This document shows, piece by piece, positions 28,248 to 37,309 of a stretch of 64,000 bases of DNA. How positions within the stretch are numbered: position 1 is the stretch's first letter; each line of letters opens with the position of its first letter. The position numbers and the translations under genes were made by a program. A model generated the notes under the pieces. That model had not been told where the DNA came from and made no database searches. It saw nothing but the letters and a program-made list of their open reading frames with translations. Source of the DNA: Bacteroidales bacterium (GTDB lineage: Bacteria; Bacteroidota; Bacteroidia; Bacteroidales; JAIOZK01); the NCBI GenBank assembly GCA_021740625.1, contig JAIOZK010000020.1:1-64000 (forward strand), read 5' to 3'.

Positions 28248-28988
28248 ATGAAAATACTCGGTATCATTCCGGCCCGCTATGCTTCCACGAGGTTCCCCGG
28301 AAAACCCCTTGCCGACATAAAAGGCAAACCCATGATCCTCAGGGTTTATGAACAGGCATTAAAATCCGGCAAGCTGGATGCGCTCATTGTGGCTACCGAT
28401 GACAAGCGCATATACAACACACTGAAGGTGGCCAAAGCAAATGTGACCATGACTTCCATGCATCATAGAACCGGCACCGAACGATGTCATGAGGTCGTTA
28501 AAAAACTTTCAAAGCAAAAGCAGTATTTCGACATTGCCATCAATATCCAGGGGGATGAACCTTTTATCCAGCCTGAACAGATCGATACGGTAGCCACCAA
28601 TTTTGAGGAAGAAAACATTGAGATTGCCACCCTGGCCAAAGAAATCATTGATGAAGATGAACTGCACAATAAGAATGTTGTGAAACTTGTCAGGGGCATT
28701 TCGGGCAAAGCATTGTATTTCAGCAGGGCACCCATACCCTACCATGAGGAAAAACCGGGTTCTTCTCCGGAAGCTGTTTACCTCAAACATATCGGGATTT
28801 ATGCCTACAGGGTAGATATTTTGAAAGAGATCACAGCACTTGAACCCACGCCCCTTGAGCATCTGGAATCGCTGGAGCAACTCCGCTGGCTCGAAAACGG
28901 TTATGGCATCCACGTAAAGCTCACTGATTTTGAATCCATTGGTGTGGATAGCCCGGAAGACCTCGAAAAACTTATCAACAAAATTTGA
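28248..28988 (+). CDS. kdsB: 3-deoxy-manno-octulosonate cytidylyltransferase
   Basis: GIIPARYASTRFPGKPLADIKGKPMI; NIQGDEPFI; LEQLRWLENG. Confidence 0.96.
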   Translation: MKILGIIPARYASTRFPGKPLADIKGKPMILRVYEQALKSGKLDALIVATDDKRIYNTLKVAKANVTMTSMHHRTGTERCHEVVKKLSKQKQYFDIAINIQGDEPFIQPEQIDTVATNFEEENIEIATLAKEIIDEDELHNKNVVKLVRGISGKALYFSRAPIPYHEEKPGSSPEAVYLKHIGIYAYRVDILKEITALEPTPLEHLESLEQLRWLENGYGIHVKLTDFESIGVDSPEDLEKLINKI

Positions 28989-29050
28989 ATATCTTCGACG
29001 GACTTGCTAATTTAGCAGGTTACTTGTAAAGTACAAATCGACAGGCAGCC

Positions 29051-30229
29051 ATGAGGGTAGCGAAATATATCAGTGATCTATTATATGAGTATGAATGCGT
29101 CGTAATTCCGGGACTTGGAGGCTTTATCAGCAACGAGGTTCCCGCCAGTATCCACGACAACAATCATAGTTTTAATCCTCCTTCAAAAAAAATTGTTTTC
29201 AATCCCCATTTGCAGATCAACGATGGACTGCTGATCAATCATATTGCCAAGTATGAAGACATTTCATACTCCGATGCCCGCATCAGACTTGAACAATTCG
29301 TATTGAAATGCAAGTATGCACTGGGCAAAGGCAAGCGGATCAATTTTTACAAAATCGGCCATCTTTTTCACAATGCCGAAGATAAGATTGAATTTGATCC
29401 TGATAAATCGCGGAATTATTACGCGGACTCTTTTGGCATGTCCTCTTTCATATCACCTCCGGTAAAAAGAGACAGCAACATACGCCTTGAGAAGAAACAT
29501 GCAGACCGAAAACCAAAACAAGAGAAGCAAACAGCAGAGACTACCAGGAAGAGAGAAAAACAACCCAGGTATATCAGTCTCAACCTTTACAGCATCCTGT
29601 TCATTCTTTTAATCGGTCTTGCTTTTGTACTGGGTTATAATAGCATCAAAGATTTTTATTATAAAAATGCTGCTGGAATCCCGTTCTTCTACAGCACACC
29701 CAATGAATACCTGATCACGCACTTCCATAAACTTACTTTTTTCAAAGAAAAACCGGATGCGGCTGCTAAAACGAACAACCAGACTGATCAGAAAAATGAA
29801 AATAAAATCCTCACAGATGAGCACAGCACTTTGGAAAAGGAAGAGATGCCGGTGAAACAGGAATACAATGATCAAAGTATTGATAATGACCTCAAGGTGG
29901 TTGACCCCGAGATCAAACTGCCAGATGAGCAATCCAGGATGACAGACCAGCCTGCTCATGAAGAAATGGAAAAACCCGTTTCCAACAATCCTCAACTTGA
30001 GGAGAACAGATTCTTTATTATTGCAGGCTCATTCCAGGATGAAAGCAATGCCCATAAACTGGTACGAAAACTCCGGACCAACGGCTACCAGGCTGATATT
30101 ATCGGGCAGAACAAATACGGGATGTACCGCGTTTCTTTTGCCGGTTTCACGACCGAAGCTATGGCAGAAGAGCAACTGGCCATTATCAGGAAAGAAGAGA
30201 ATCCGGATGCCTGGGTATTTGCCAGATAA
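29051..30229 (+). CDS. HU-CCDC81-type and SPOR domain membrane protein
   Basis: N-terminal YISDLLYEYECVVIPGLGGFI...; one TM; C-terminal FFIIAGSFQDESNAHKLVRKLR SPOR. Confidence 0.88.
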   Translation: MRVAKYISDLLYEYECVVIPGLGGFISNEVPASIHDNNHSFNPPSKKIVFNPHLQINDGLLINHIAKYEDISYSDARIRLEQFVLKCKYALGKGKRINFYKIGHLFHNAEDKIEFDPDKSRNYYADSFGMSSFISPPVKRDSNIRLEKKHADRKPKQEKQTAETTRKREKQPRYISLNLYSILFILLIGLAFVLGYNSIKDFYYKNAAGIPFFYSTPNEYLITHFHKLTFFKEKPDAAAKTNNQTDQKNENKILTDEHSTLEKEEMPVKQEYNDQSIDNDLKVVDPEIKLPDEQSRMTDQPAHEEMEKPVSNNPQLEENRFFIIAGSFQDESNAHKLVRKLRTNGYQADIIGQNKYGMYRVSFAGFTTEAMAEEQLAIIRKEENPDAWVFAR

Positions 30230-30258
30230 AGCATCACAAACTTCCCATGTTAAAATCA

Positions 30259-30266
30259 TAATTTTG
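30259..30266 (+). promoter_or_regulatory. Putative -7 element TAATTTTG for trmB
   Basis: Motif match 11 bp before the GTG start; a near-leaderless transcript would result. Confidence 0.35.
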
Positions 30267-30276
30267 TCAGAAAAAA

Positions 30277-30957
30277 GTGGTCAAAAAGAAGCTCAAACGT
30301 TTCCGGGAGAACAAAACATTCAGTCATCTTCATGAATACAATTATGTGCGTTTGCAAAAAGAGCCCTTCCCCTGGAAGGGAAGGTGGAGCAAGGAGTATT
30401 TTAGGAATGACAATCCCATCACGCTGGAACTGGGTTGCGGAAAAGGAGAATACACCATCGCTTTATCAAAATGGTATCCTGAGCGTAACTTCATTGGCAT
30501 CGATCTGAAAGGAGCCAGACTCTGGCGGGGATGCAAAACGGTTGAGGAAGAAAACATACGCAATGTGGCATTTATTCGCTCACGTGCTGATTTCCTGGAA
30601 GATTTCTTCGGTGAAAACGAAATAAGCGAAATCTGGATTACTTTTCCCGATCCGCAAATGCAAAGTCCCCGCAGGAAAAAAAGGCTAACTTCACCCCGTT
30701 TTATGAATCACTACCTGAAAATTTTGAAACCCGGCGGAATGATACACCTGAAAACGGATAATGAAATGTTCTATGAATATACCCTGAACAGGATTAAAGA
30801 ATCAGGAAGTAAAATATTGTACGCTTCCGATGATGTTTACCATTCCGATGCTCCGAAAGCCATTACGGAAGTCCAGACTTTTTATGAACAGATGCACCTG
30901 GAAAAAGGTAAAACCATCAAGTACGTTAATTTTATATTGAAGCAGGATGAGAAATGA
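30277..30957 (+). CDS. trmB: tRNA (guanine-N7-)-methyltransferase
   Basis: LELGCGKGEYTIALS; FIGIDLKGARLWRG; ITFPDPQ; GTG start. Confidence 0.95.
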   Translation: MVKKKLKRFRENKTFSHLHEYNYVRLQKEPFPWKGRWSKEYFRNDNPITLELGCGKGEYTIALSKWYPERNFIGIDLKGARLWRGCKTVEEENIRNVAFIRSRADFLEDFFGENEISEIWITFPDPQMQSPRRKKRLTSPRFMNHYLKILKPGGMIHLKTDNEMFYEYTLNRIKESGSKILYASDDVYHSDAPKAITEVQTFYEQMHLEKGKTIKYVNFILKQDEK

Positions 30958-31276
30958 ATCATTCTTTGAAAAAGTATACGATGTTGTTAAACAAATCCCG
31001 GCCGGCCGGGTAACTTCCTACGGAGCAATTGCAGAATACCTTGGCAGCAGGGGTTCGGCCAGGATGGTTGGATGGGCCATGAATAAATCTCATATACATC
31101 CCGATATTCCGGCACACAGGGTGGTAAACCGGAAAGGGATGCTGACCGGAAAGAATCATTTCGGCAGTCCCAATATCATGTCTGAATTGCTGGAAAATGA
31201 AGGTATAAAAGTCCAAAACGACAGGATCATCGAATTTGAAAAACTATTCTGGGATCCGGGAAGGCATTTGCATTAA
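30947..31276 (+). CDS. Alkyltransferase-like (ATL) MGMT-family protein
   Basis: GRVTSYGAIAEYLG; PAHRVVN in place of PCHRV; 109 aa. Confidence 0.9.
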   Translation: MRNESFFEKVYDVVKQIPAGRVTSYGAIAEYLGSRGSARMVGWAMNKSHIHPDIPAHRVVNRKGMLTGKNHFGSPNIMSELLENEGIKVQNDRIIEFEKLFWDPGRHLH

Positions 31277-31294
31277 TTTTTCACAACAAGTGAA

Positions 31295-31478
31295 GAGACT
31301 GTCTGGAAGGTGCGATATTTCATCGGGCTGAGCAATGTTGAAACTTGGCGATATTTCGTCAGGCTGAGCGCCGTGCCGGCCAGGCAGGGAGTCGAAGCCC
31401 ATGAGCCACTGATCATCAGTGGATACCGACTACGACCAATATGATCCAGATAACTGCATGATGCTTTTTGTGCAGCTT
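31295..31478. mobile_element. MITE-like element copy C (degenerate, inverted orientation)
   Basis: Contains the reverse complement of the copy B core (GCGATATTTCGTCAGGCTGAGCGCCGTGCCGGCCAGGCAGGGAGTCGAAGCC) and degenerate TIRs. Confidence 0.65.
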
Positions 31479-31570
31479 CTTCACTGTTCAATTGAAAAGC
31501 TAACCGGATGATTGCTAATCGGGGAATATTTACTAATTTTACCAAATCTAAATTAAAATAGATTTGTAAG

Positions 31571-32626
31571 ATGAATATTACGGAAGAAAAGGTTTTAGAA
31601 GCATTACAGGAGGTCATCTATTTTAAGGCAGGCGATAATATTGTCAACCTGAAAATGGTCCATGATCTGAAAATTGATGGCAACAAGATCAGCTTTTCAC
31701 TTGTATTCCCGAAGAAAGTTGACCAAAGCAACGAGATTGTTGTGAACCGGGCCAAAAAAGCACTGAAAGATGCATTGGGAGAAGATCTTGATATTGAGAT
31801 TGGGATCAAGTCAGAAAAAGACATTGGAGGTGGTCCGCTCGCAAGCATAAAAAACATCATTGCCGTTGCATCCGGAAAAGGTGGGGTGGGTAAATCCACT
31901 GTAGCAGTTAACCTGGCCATTGCACTCTCGAAAACAGGTGCAAAAGTGGGTTTGCTGGATGCTGATATTTACGGTCCATCCGTCCCTACCATGATGGACC
32001 TGGAAAGCCAGCGACCAAATGCAACAGAAAAAGACGGAAAGACCAGAATACTGCCACTCGATAAATATGATCTCAAAGTATTGTCTATTGGATTTTTTGT
32101 AGATCCCGAGCAGGCCCTGATGTGGAGGGGACCCATGGCTTCCAAAGCACTGGAGCAGTTGTTCAATGATACAGAATGGGGCGACCTCGACTACCTGATC
32201 CTGGACATGCCTCCCGGTACGGGCGATATCCATCTGACCATTGCCCAGGAATACCCGATCACAGGAGCAATAATCGTTACCACTCCACAAAAGGTGGCCC
32301 TGGCGGATGTATTGAAAGCTGCCACCATGTTCCGGCAGGATAAAATATACATTCCCGTGCTCGGCCTGGTTGAAAACATGTCGTATTTTACTCCGGAAGA
32401 ACTTCCAGATAAAAAATATTACCTCTTCGGAAAAAGCTACAGTGAAAGTTTTGCCAAACGGCTGAACATACCCTTCCTGGGACAGTTGCCCATTGTGGAA
32501 GGCCTTGCCGAAGCCAGTGATGCTGGCAAACCTGCTGCACTGCTCGAAGACTCCATTCCCGGAAAGGCATTTAAAGAACTGGCCGGAAATATTAAAAAGG
32601 GAATAAATGCGTTGAAATCAAAATAA
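31571..32626 (+). CDS. Mrp/NBP35 (ApbC) family Fe-S carrier ATPase
   Basis: AVASGKGGVGKSTVAVNLA; LLDADIYGPSVP; LILDMPPGTGD; N-terminal DUF59-type domain. Confidence 0.94.
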   Translation: MNITEEKVLEALQEVIYFKAGDNIVNLKMVHDLKIDGNKISFSLVFPKKVDQSNEIVVNRAKKALKDALGEDLDIEIGIKSEKDIGGGPLASIKNIIAVASGKGGVGKSTVAVNLAIALSKTGAKVGLLDADIYGPSVPTMMDLESQRPNATEKDGKTRILPLDKYDLKVLSIGFFVDPEQALMWRGPMASKALEQLFNDTEWGDLDYLILDMPPGTGDIHLTIAQEYPITGAIIVTTPQKVALADVLKAATMFRQDKIYIPVLGLVENMSYFTPEELPDKKYYLFGKSYSESFAKRLNIPFLGQLPIVEGLAEASDAGKPAALLEDSIPGKAFKELAGNIKKGINALKSK

Positions 32627-32645
32627 AAACAGACTGTACAAAACG

Positions 32646-32891
32646 ATGGCAAATAAAGAAGAACTCGTAAGTAAGGTAGAGAAAGTGATTGAACAAATCA
32701 GGCCTTATTTGCAACAAGATGGCGGTGATATCGAGTTTGTTGAAATCACCGATGATAATGTGGTAAACGTCAGGCTGACGGGTGCATGTGGTTCATGCCC
32801 ATACAGCACCATGACATTGAAGAGTGGTGTAGAAACTGCAATGGTCAAAGCAATACCGGAGATCAAATCGGTAGAAGCAGTCAACATATGA
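32646..32891 (+). CDS. NifU C-terminal domain-like protein
   Basis: IRPYLQQDGGDIEFVEI; GACGSCPYSTMTLK. Confidence 0.94.
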   Translation: MANKEELVSKVEKVIEQIRPYLQQDGGDIEFVEITDDNVVNVRLTGACGSCPYSTMTLKSGVETAMVKAIPEIKSVEAVNI

Positions 32892-34532
32892 TCAGGACAG
32901 GTACCTGGCAACAATAGGCATCCTGCGACCCATGCCAAAAGCTTTTTTGGATACCCTTAATATCGGGGGTGTCTGGTGTCTTTTGTACTCATTGACATTC
33001 ACAAGTTTGAGGGTTTTATCGACGATTTCTTTTTCAAAGCCCATTGCAATGATCTCACGGGGTCCCTTGCGCATTTCGATATACTGGTAAAGAATCTGAT
33101 CCAACACATCATAATCGGGCAGCGAATCCGAATCTTTCTGATCAGGGCGTAATTCTGCCGATGGAGGCTTCAGGATAGTATTCTCAGGAATGATCTCCTG
33201 CTCTTTATTGATATAGCGGGCCAGCTCAAAAACCTCTGTTTTATAAACATCCCCAAGTACGCTCAAGCCCCCGTTCATGTCTCCATAGAGGGTACCATAA
33301 CCAACGGCTGCCTCACTTTTATTGGATGTATTCAACAAGATATACCCGAACTTATTGGACAATGCCATCAGGATCACTCCCCTGGCCCGGGCCTGTATGT
33401 TTTCCTCTGCAATATTAAAAGACCGGTTTTTAAAATAAGGTTGCAGTGCATCCAAAAATGACCGGTAGTTTTTTTCAATAGGGATAATATCGTAGGGGCT
33501 TTCAAGGTTTTTTGCCAGGGCTTCGGCATCCTGAACCGAATGTTCCGAAGAAAATCCCGAGGGCATCAGCACGGCATAAACATTTTCCGGACCCAACGCC
33601 CTGGCTGCAAGCACCATGGTTACCGCAGAATCAATCCCTCCCGAGAGGCCGAGAATGGCCTTCTTAAAACCAAGTTTGTAAAAGTAGTTCCGTATTCCCA
33701 TGACCAGAGCATCATGGATCCTTTCAATTTTGTTTTCCTCATTTTTCCTTTTCTCCCCGGACAAAGGATGCTGAACCTCTTCCAGATCGAATATCCTGAA
33801 ATCCTCTTCAAAGTAATTCAACTCATCATGGATCCGTCCTGCCGGGTCAATCACAAGCGATCCCCCGTCAAACAGCAATTCCGTTTGCGCGCCCACATGA
33901 TTTACATAGAACAAGGGTAGCCTGTACTTTTCAACATTCTGCAGGAGCACTTCCGCCCTTTCTTCTCTTTGACTGGCATGAAAAGGCGAAGCCGCTATGT
34001 TGATGATAAAATCCGGGTTCTCCTTCATCAATTCATCCATCGGATTGATGGTATACAAAGGATGGTTCCCCAGGTTCCAGAGATCTTCGCAAATGTTCAG
34101 GGCAATCTTTTTCCCATGGTAATTCACGCATGTAAACTCATGGTTGGGTTCAAAATAACGGTACTCATCGAAAATATCATAATTGGGCAAAAGAGCTTTG
34201 TGGTGTACCGACTGTACCTTGCCATCCGCAAGGAAATAAGCTGAATTAAACAGGTCTTTTCCCTTATATTCGGGGTTGAAAGAGGGGCTGCCGACAATTG
34301 CTGCAATTCCGTGGCATTCATCAGCAATTTTCTCTACTGCATCCTGGCATCGCTCGACAAAATCGCGGAACTCCAGGAAATCCCTTGGCGGATAGCCCGA
34401 AACCGCCAGCTCCGAAAATACAACAAGGTCAACATTTTCCAGTTTTCCCTTCCGGATGGAATTGATGATCTTCCTGCTGTTCTCCTCAAAGTTACCGATA
34501 TGATAATTGATCTGTGCTAAAGCTATCTTCAC
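32892..34532 (-). CDS. nadE: Glutamine-dependent NAD+ synthase
   Basis: N-terminal nitrilase domain (VFSELAVSGYPP; CEDLW), C-terminal LGLSGGIDSAVT. Confidence 0.95.
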   Translation of the reverse strand: MKIALAQINYHIGNFEENSRKIINSIRKGKLENVDLVVFSELAVSGYPPRDFLEFRDFVERCQDAVEKIADECHGIAAIVGSPSFNPEYKGKDLFNSAYFLADGKVQSVHHKALLPNYDIFDEYRYFEPNHEFTCVNYHGKKIALNICEDLWNLGNHPLYTINPMDELMKENPDFIINIAASPFHASQREERAEVLLQNVEKYRLPLFYVNHVGAQTELLFDGGSLVIDPAGRIHDELNYFEEDFRIFDLEEVQHPLSGEKRKNEENKIERIHDALVMGIRNYFYKLGFKKAILGLSGGIDSAVTMVLAARALGPENVYAVLMPSGFSSEHSVQDAEALAKNLESPYDIIPIEKNYRSFLDALQPYFKNRSFNIAEENIQARARGVILMALSNKFGYILLNTSNKSEAAVGYGTLYGDMNGGLSVLGDVYKTEVFELARYINKEQEIIPENTILKPPSAELRPDQKDSDSLPDYDVLDQILYQYIEMRKGPREIIAMGFEKEIVDKTLKLVNVNEYKRHQTPPILRVSKKAFGMGRRMPIVARYLS

Positions 34533-34544
34533 GATTCAAACTCC

Positions 34545-35237
34545 TTAAAAAATCACTCCGAGATTAAATTCAATATAGTTGTTGATGGCCTGGTGGGTGA
34601 TTTCAGGATCGAAGCTGTTCTGATCTTTCAATACATCTGTAAAGCCATTGTCGAAGGTGATCCCGAAAGTCAAAGCTGTTGAACCCCCCAGATTATATTC
34701 TCCTCCAACACCCAGGATCAGGGATTCGCGGATGGTCTTCATTTCTTCTTTGATATCCTTTTCATCATTGCTGATTTTCTCCGTTTCCCCAATAAATTTA
34801 TCTGTTCCTTTCGCCGTCAGCAAAAAACTTGTCCCAAGCCCGATCTTTCCATAAAAGCGGAATTTACCAAATTCATTAGTCTTCATTTTCAAGACCAGGG
34901 GCACTTCAATGTATTTGGTTTTATAGCTTCGATGCAAAATACCCAGGTCATTCACCGAATCGTTTAATTTGACCTGATGGGGATAAGCAAGACGCCCGTT
35001 CAGGTAAACCACCTTAAATCCAGTAGATATGGCATAGTTTTCCATGAGAAAAAATTCGGAAACAAACCCCCAACTAAATCCAACTTCTGATCCATCGTTT
35101 TCATAATCGGAGATATCCGACCGGAACCACCCGATGTTGGGCGCTACCTCAAAACCAAATTTAAAAGGCTTATGTTGTGCGCGCAGGAAAGGGCTGAATA
35201 ATATTCCAAGCAACAAAATGATAATGATCCTTTTCAT
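34545..35237 (-). CDS. Outer-membrane beta-barrel (porin/PorT family) protein
   Basis: Signal peptide, beta-barrel pattern. Confidence 0.75.
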   Translation of the reverse strand: MKRIIIILLLGILFSPFLRAQHKPFKFGFEVAPNIGWFRSDISDYENDGSEVGFSWGFVSEFFLMENYAISTGFKVVYLNGRLAYPHQVKLNDSVNDLGILHRSYKTKYIEVPLVLKMKTNEFGKFRFYGKIGLGTSFLLTAKGTDKFIGETEKISNDEKDIKEEMKTIRESLILGVGGEYNLGGSTALTFGITFDNGFTDVLKDQNSFDPEITHQAINNYIEFNLGVIF

Positions 35238-35362
35238 AATTGTCTGATTCAAATTACATCCCGAAAGTACTTCTTATTCAATCGGCTTTCAAGTGCTTTC
35301 TGAAGTATTTTCCAAAGATTAATTGTTAATAATTCCAAACCCGCTTTTCGCAATTAGTTTGT

Positions 35363-35370
35363 TATATTTG
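35363..35370 (+). promoter_or_regulatory. Putative -7 element TATATTTG
   Basis: Matches TAnnTTTG 27 bp upstream of the ATG. Confidence 0.45.
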
Positions 35371-35397
35371 TTACAAAAATTCTAAAAAACAAAACGC

Positions 35398-36024
35398 ATG
35401 AAAAGGATAGCCATTGTACTTGTAATCATATTTGCTGCAAGTTATGCAAATGCACAGATTAGTTTCGGACCCAAGATCGGTTATAATACTTCCAAACTTT
35501 CTGTAGACAAAAGTGACATCAAAACCGATTTGAAAAACAGTTTCCAGTTTGGCGTTTTCCTAAGACTTGGAAACAAGATATATGTGCAGCCCGAGCTGAC
35601 CTGGCTCACACAGGGTGGTGTATTCAAGAAACCCGGTGATGAAGGTAATCTTTCACCTTTCAAACAGGAAATCGATCTTAAGACAGTGCAGGTACCCGCT
35701 TTGATCGGTTATGAGCTGATTGATCTGAAAATTGCCAATATCAGGGCATTTGCAGGGCCTGTTGCCTCTTTTGTAACCAACAAGGAAATAGATTCGAATG
35801 AGAGTGAGGGATACATCAAACCCATTCAGGAAGCTGATCTGAAAGACATTCTCTGGAGTGCCCAGATCGGTGTGGGAGCAGACGTACTCATGTTTACCCT
35901 GGATATTCGTTACAACATAGGCATCAGCAAAGTACTCGGCGATGTGGAATATGAAGGAGAAAAACTAACTTTCGATTCCCGGGCCAGTGGGTTCAATGTC
36001 AGCCTGGGCTGGAAAATCTTTTAG
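35398..36024 (+). CDS. Outer-membrane beta-barrel (PorT family) protein
   Basis: Signal peptide; ISFGPKIGYNTSKLS...; 208 aa. Confidence 0.8.
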   Translation: MKRIAIVLVIIFAASYANAQISFGPKIGYNTSKLSVDKSDIKTDLKNSFQFGVFLRLGNKIYVQPELTWLTQGGVFKKPGDEGNLSPFKQEIDLKTVQVPALIGYELIDLKIANIRAFAGPVASFVTNKEIDSNESEGYIKPIQEADLKDILWSAQIGVGADVLMFTLDIRYNIGISKVLGDVEYEGEKLTFDSRASGFNVSLGWKIF

Positions 36025-36065
36025 TATTTATACAAGAAACGCATCATAATTGTGCAATAAATGAA

Positions 36066-36210
36066 GCTGTCCAAAAAGTATCTTCAAGCTATCTGGGTCA
36101 TATCGTAGCCGAGATGGTCTGTGATAACTAGCAGTCTTTAGGCTTCGGTTCCCTGCCTGGCCGGCAGGCACGGCGCTCAGACTGGCGAAATATCGTACTT
36201 TTTAGACAGC
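36066..36210. mobile_element. MITE-like element copy B
   Basis: GCTGTCCAAAAAGTA ... TACTTTTTAGACAGC termini, 145 bp. Confidence 0.75.
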
Positions 36211-36233
36211 CCCTGTTATTAATATCATAACCC

Positions 36234-37229
36234 ATGAAATTTACGCATCTGACAGGCCTTTTCTTCCTGATCATCCTGATTTCCTGCAGCAGTCAGAAAT
36301 CCAGGACGGATGTTGATGTATCCGGTATTGAGATCAGGGAGATTGAAATCAACCGCTATGAAGAGGCATTGTTTGCTATTGATCCTGACAGCCTCCGGCA
36401 GGGATTGAAAAAGATCGATCCCAGGTATGAAATATTTCTGGGTCCCGAATGGGATACTCCCCGCAACCTTACCCAGTTGAAGGCTTATATCACCGATCCG
36501 AAGATCAGGGAATTGTATCATGACACAAAAGAGAAATACCCCGATCTTAATTTTTTATCCCGGGAGCTGACAAAGGCATTTCAACACTATAAATATTACT
36601 ATCCGGAAAAAGAGATCCCGGCTGTGTATTCCTATGTTTCCGGCTTGCATTATGAACATCCCGTGGAATATGGCAAGCAAGTGCTGATCATCGGGTTGGA
36701 CAATTACCTGGGAAAAGATTACCCGGCTTACAAAAAGCTGGGCATCCCACTTTATAAAGCCAGGCTGATGTCGCGAGAATACATCGCATTGGATTGTTTC
36801 CGTAAACTGGCCATGATGCAAACTCCGGGATACGAAACACGGTCGCTTCTGGATGAAATGATCCTGCAGGGTAAGTTCCTGTATTTTCTTGATGCCATGC
36901 TCCCGGATAAGGCCGATCACCGCAAGATTGGGTATACGCAAGATGAAATTTTGTGGTGCCATGCACACGAAGCTGATATTTGGGCATTTCTGATAGAAAA
37001 CGATCTGCTGTATTCAAGAGATTTTCAAAGCATCAAAAGTTTTATTTCAGATGCCCCGTTTACAAAAGGATTTGGGAATGATTCTCCGGGCCGGCTGGGG
37101 GTGTGGGTTGGCTGGCAGATCGTTAGAAAATACATGGAGAAAAACCCAGGGGTAAAACTTCAGCAAATGCTCGATAATAAAGATGCCCAGGATATTCTGA
37201 TGCATTCAGGCTACAAACCCTCCAAATAA
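36234..37229 (+). CDS. gldB: Gliding motility lipoprotein GldB-like
   Basis: Lipobox LISC; IEINRYEEALFAIDPDSLRQGLKKIDPRYEIFLG. Confidence 0.82.
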   Translation: MKFTHLTGLFFLIILISCSSQKSRTDVDVSGIEIREIEINRYEEALFAIDPDSLRQGLKKIDPRYEIFLGPEWDTPRNLTQLKAYITDPKIRELYHDTKEKYPDLNFLSRELTKAFQHYKYYYPEKEIPAVYSYVSGLHYEHPVEYGKQVLIIGLDNYLGKDYPAYKKLGIPLYKARLMSREYIALDCFRKLAMMQTPGYETRSLLDEMILQGKFLYFLDAMLPDKADHRKIGYTQDEILWCHAHEADIWAFLIENDLLYSRDFQSIKSFISDAPFTKGFGNDSPGRLGVWVGWQIVRKYMEKNPGVKLQQMLDNKDAQDILMHSGYKPSK

Positions 37230-37309
37230 AATTTGAAAACTTTTTCCTTCCGGCATGTGACAAATGACCTGGTTGAGGTATTAAGGGATATGGAATAAAA
37301 CCTCAATCT

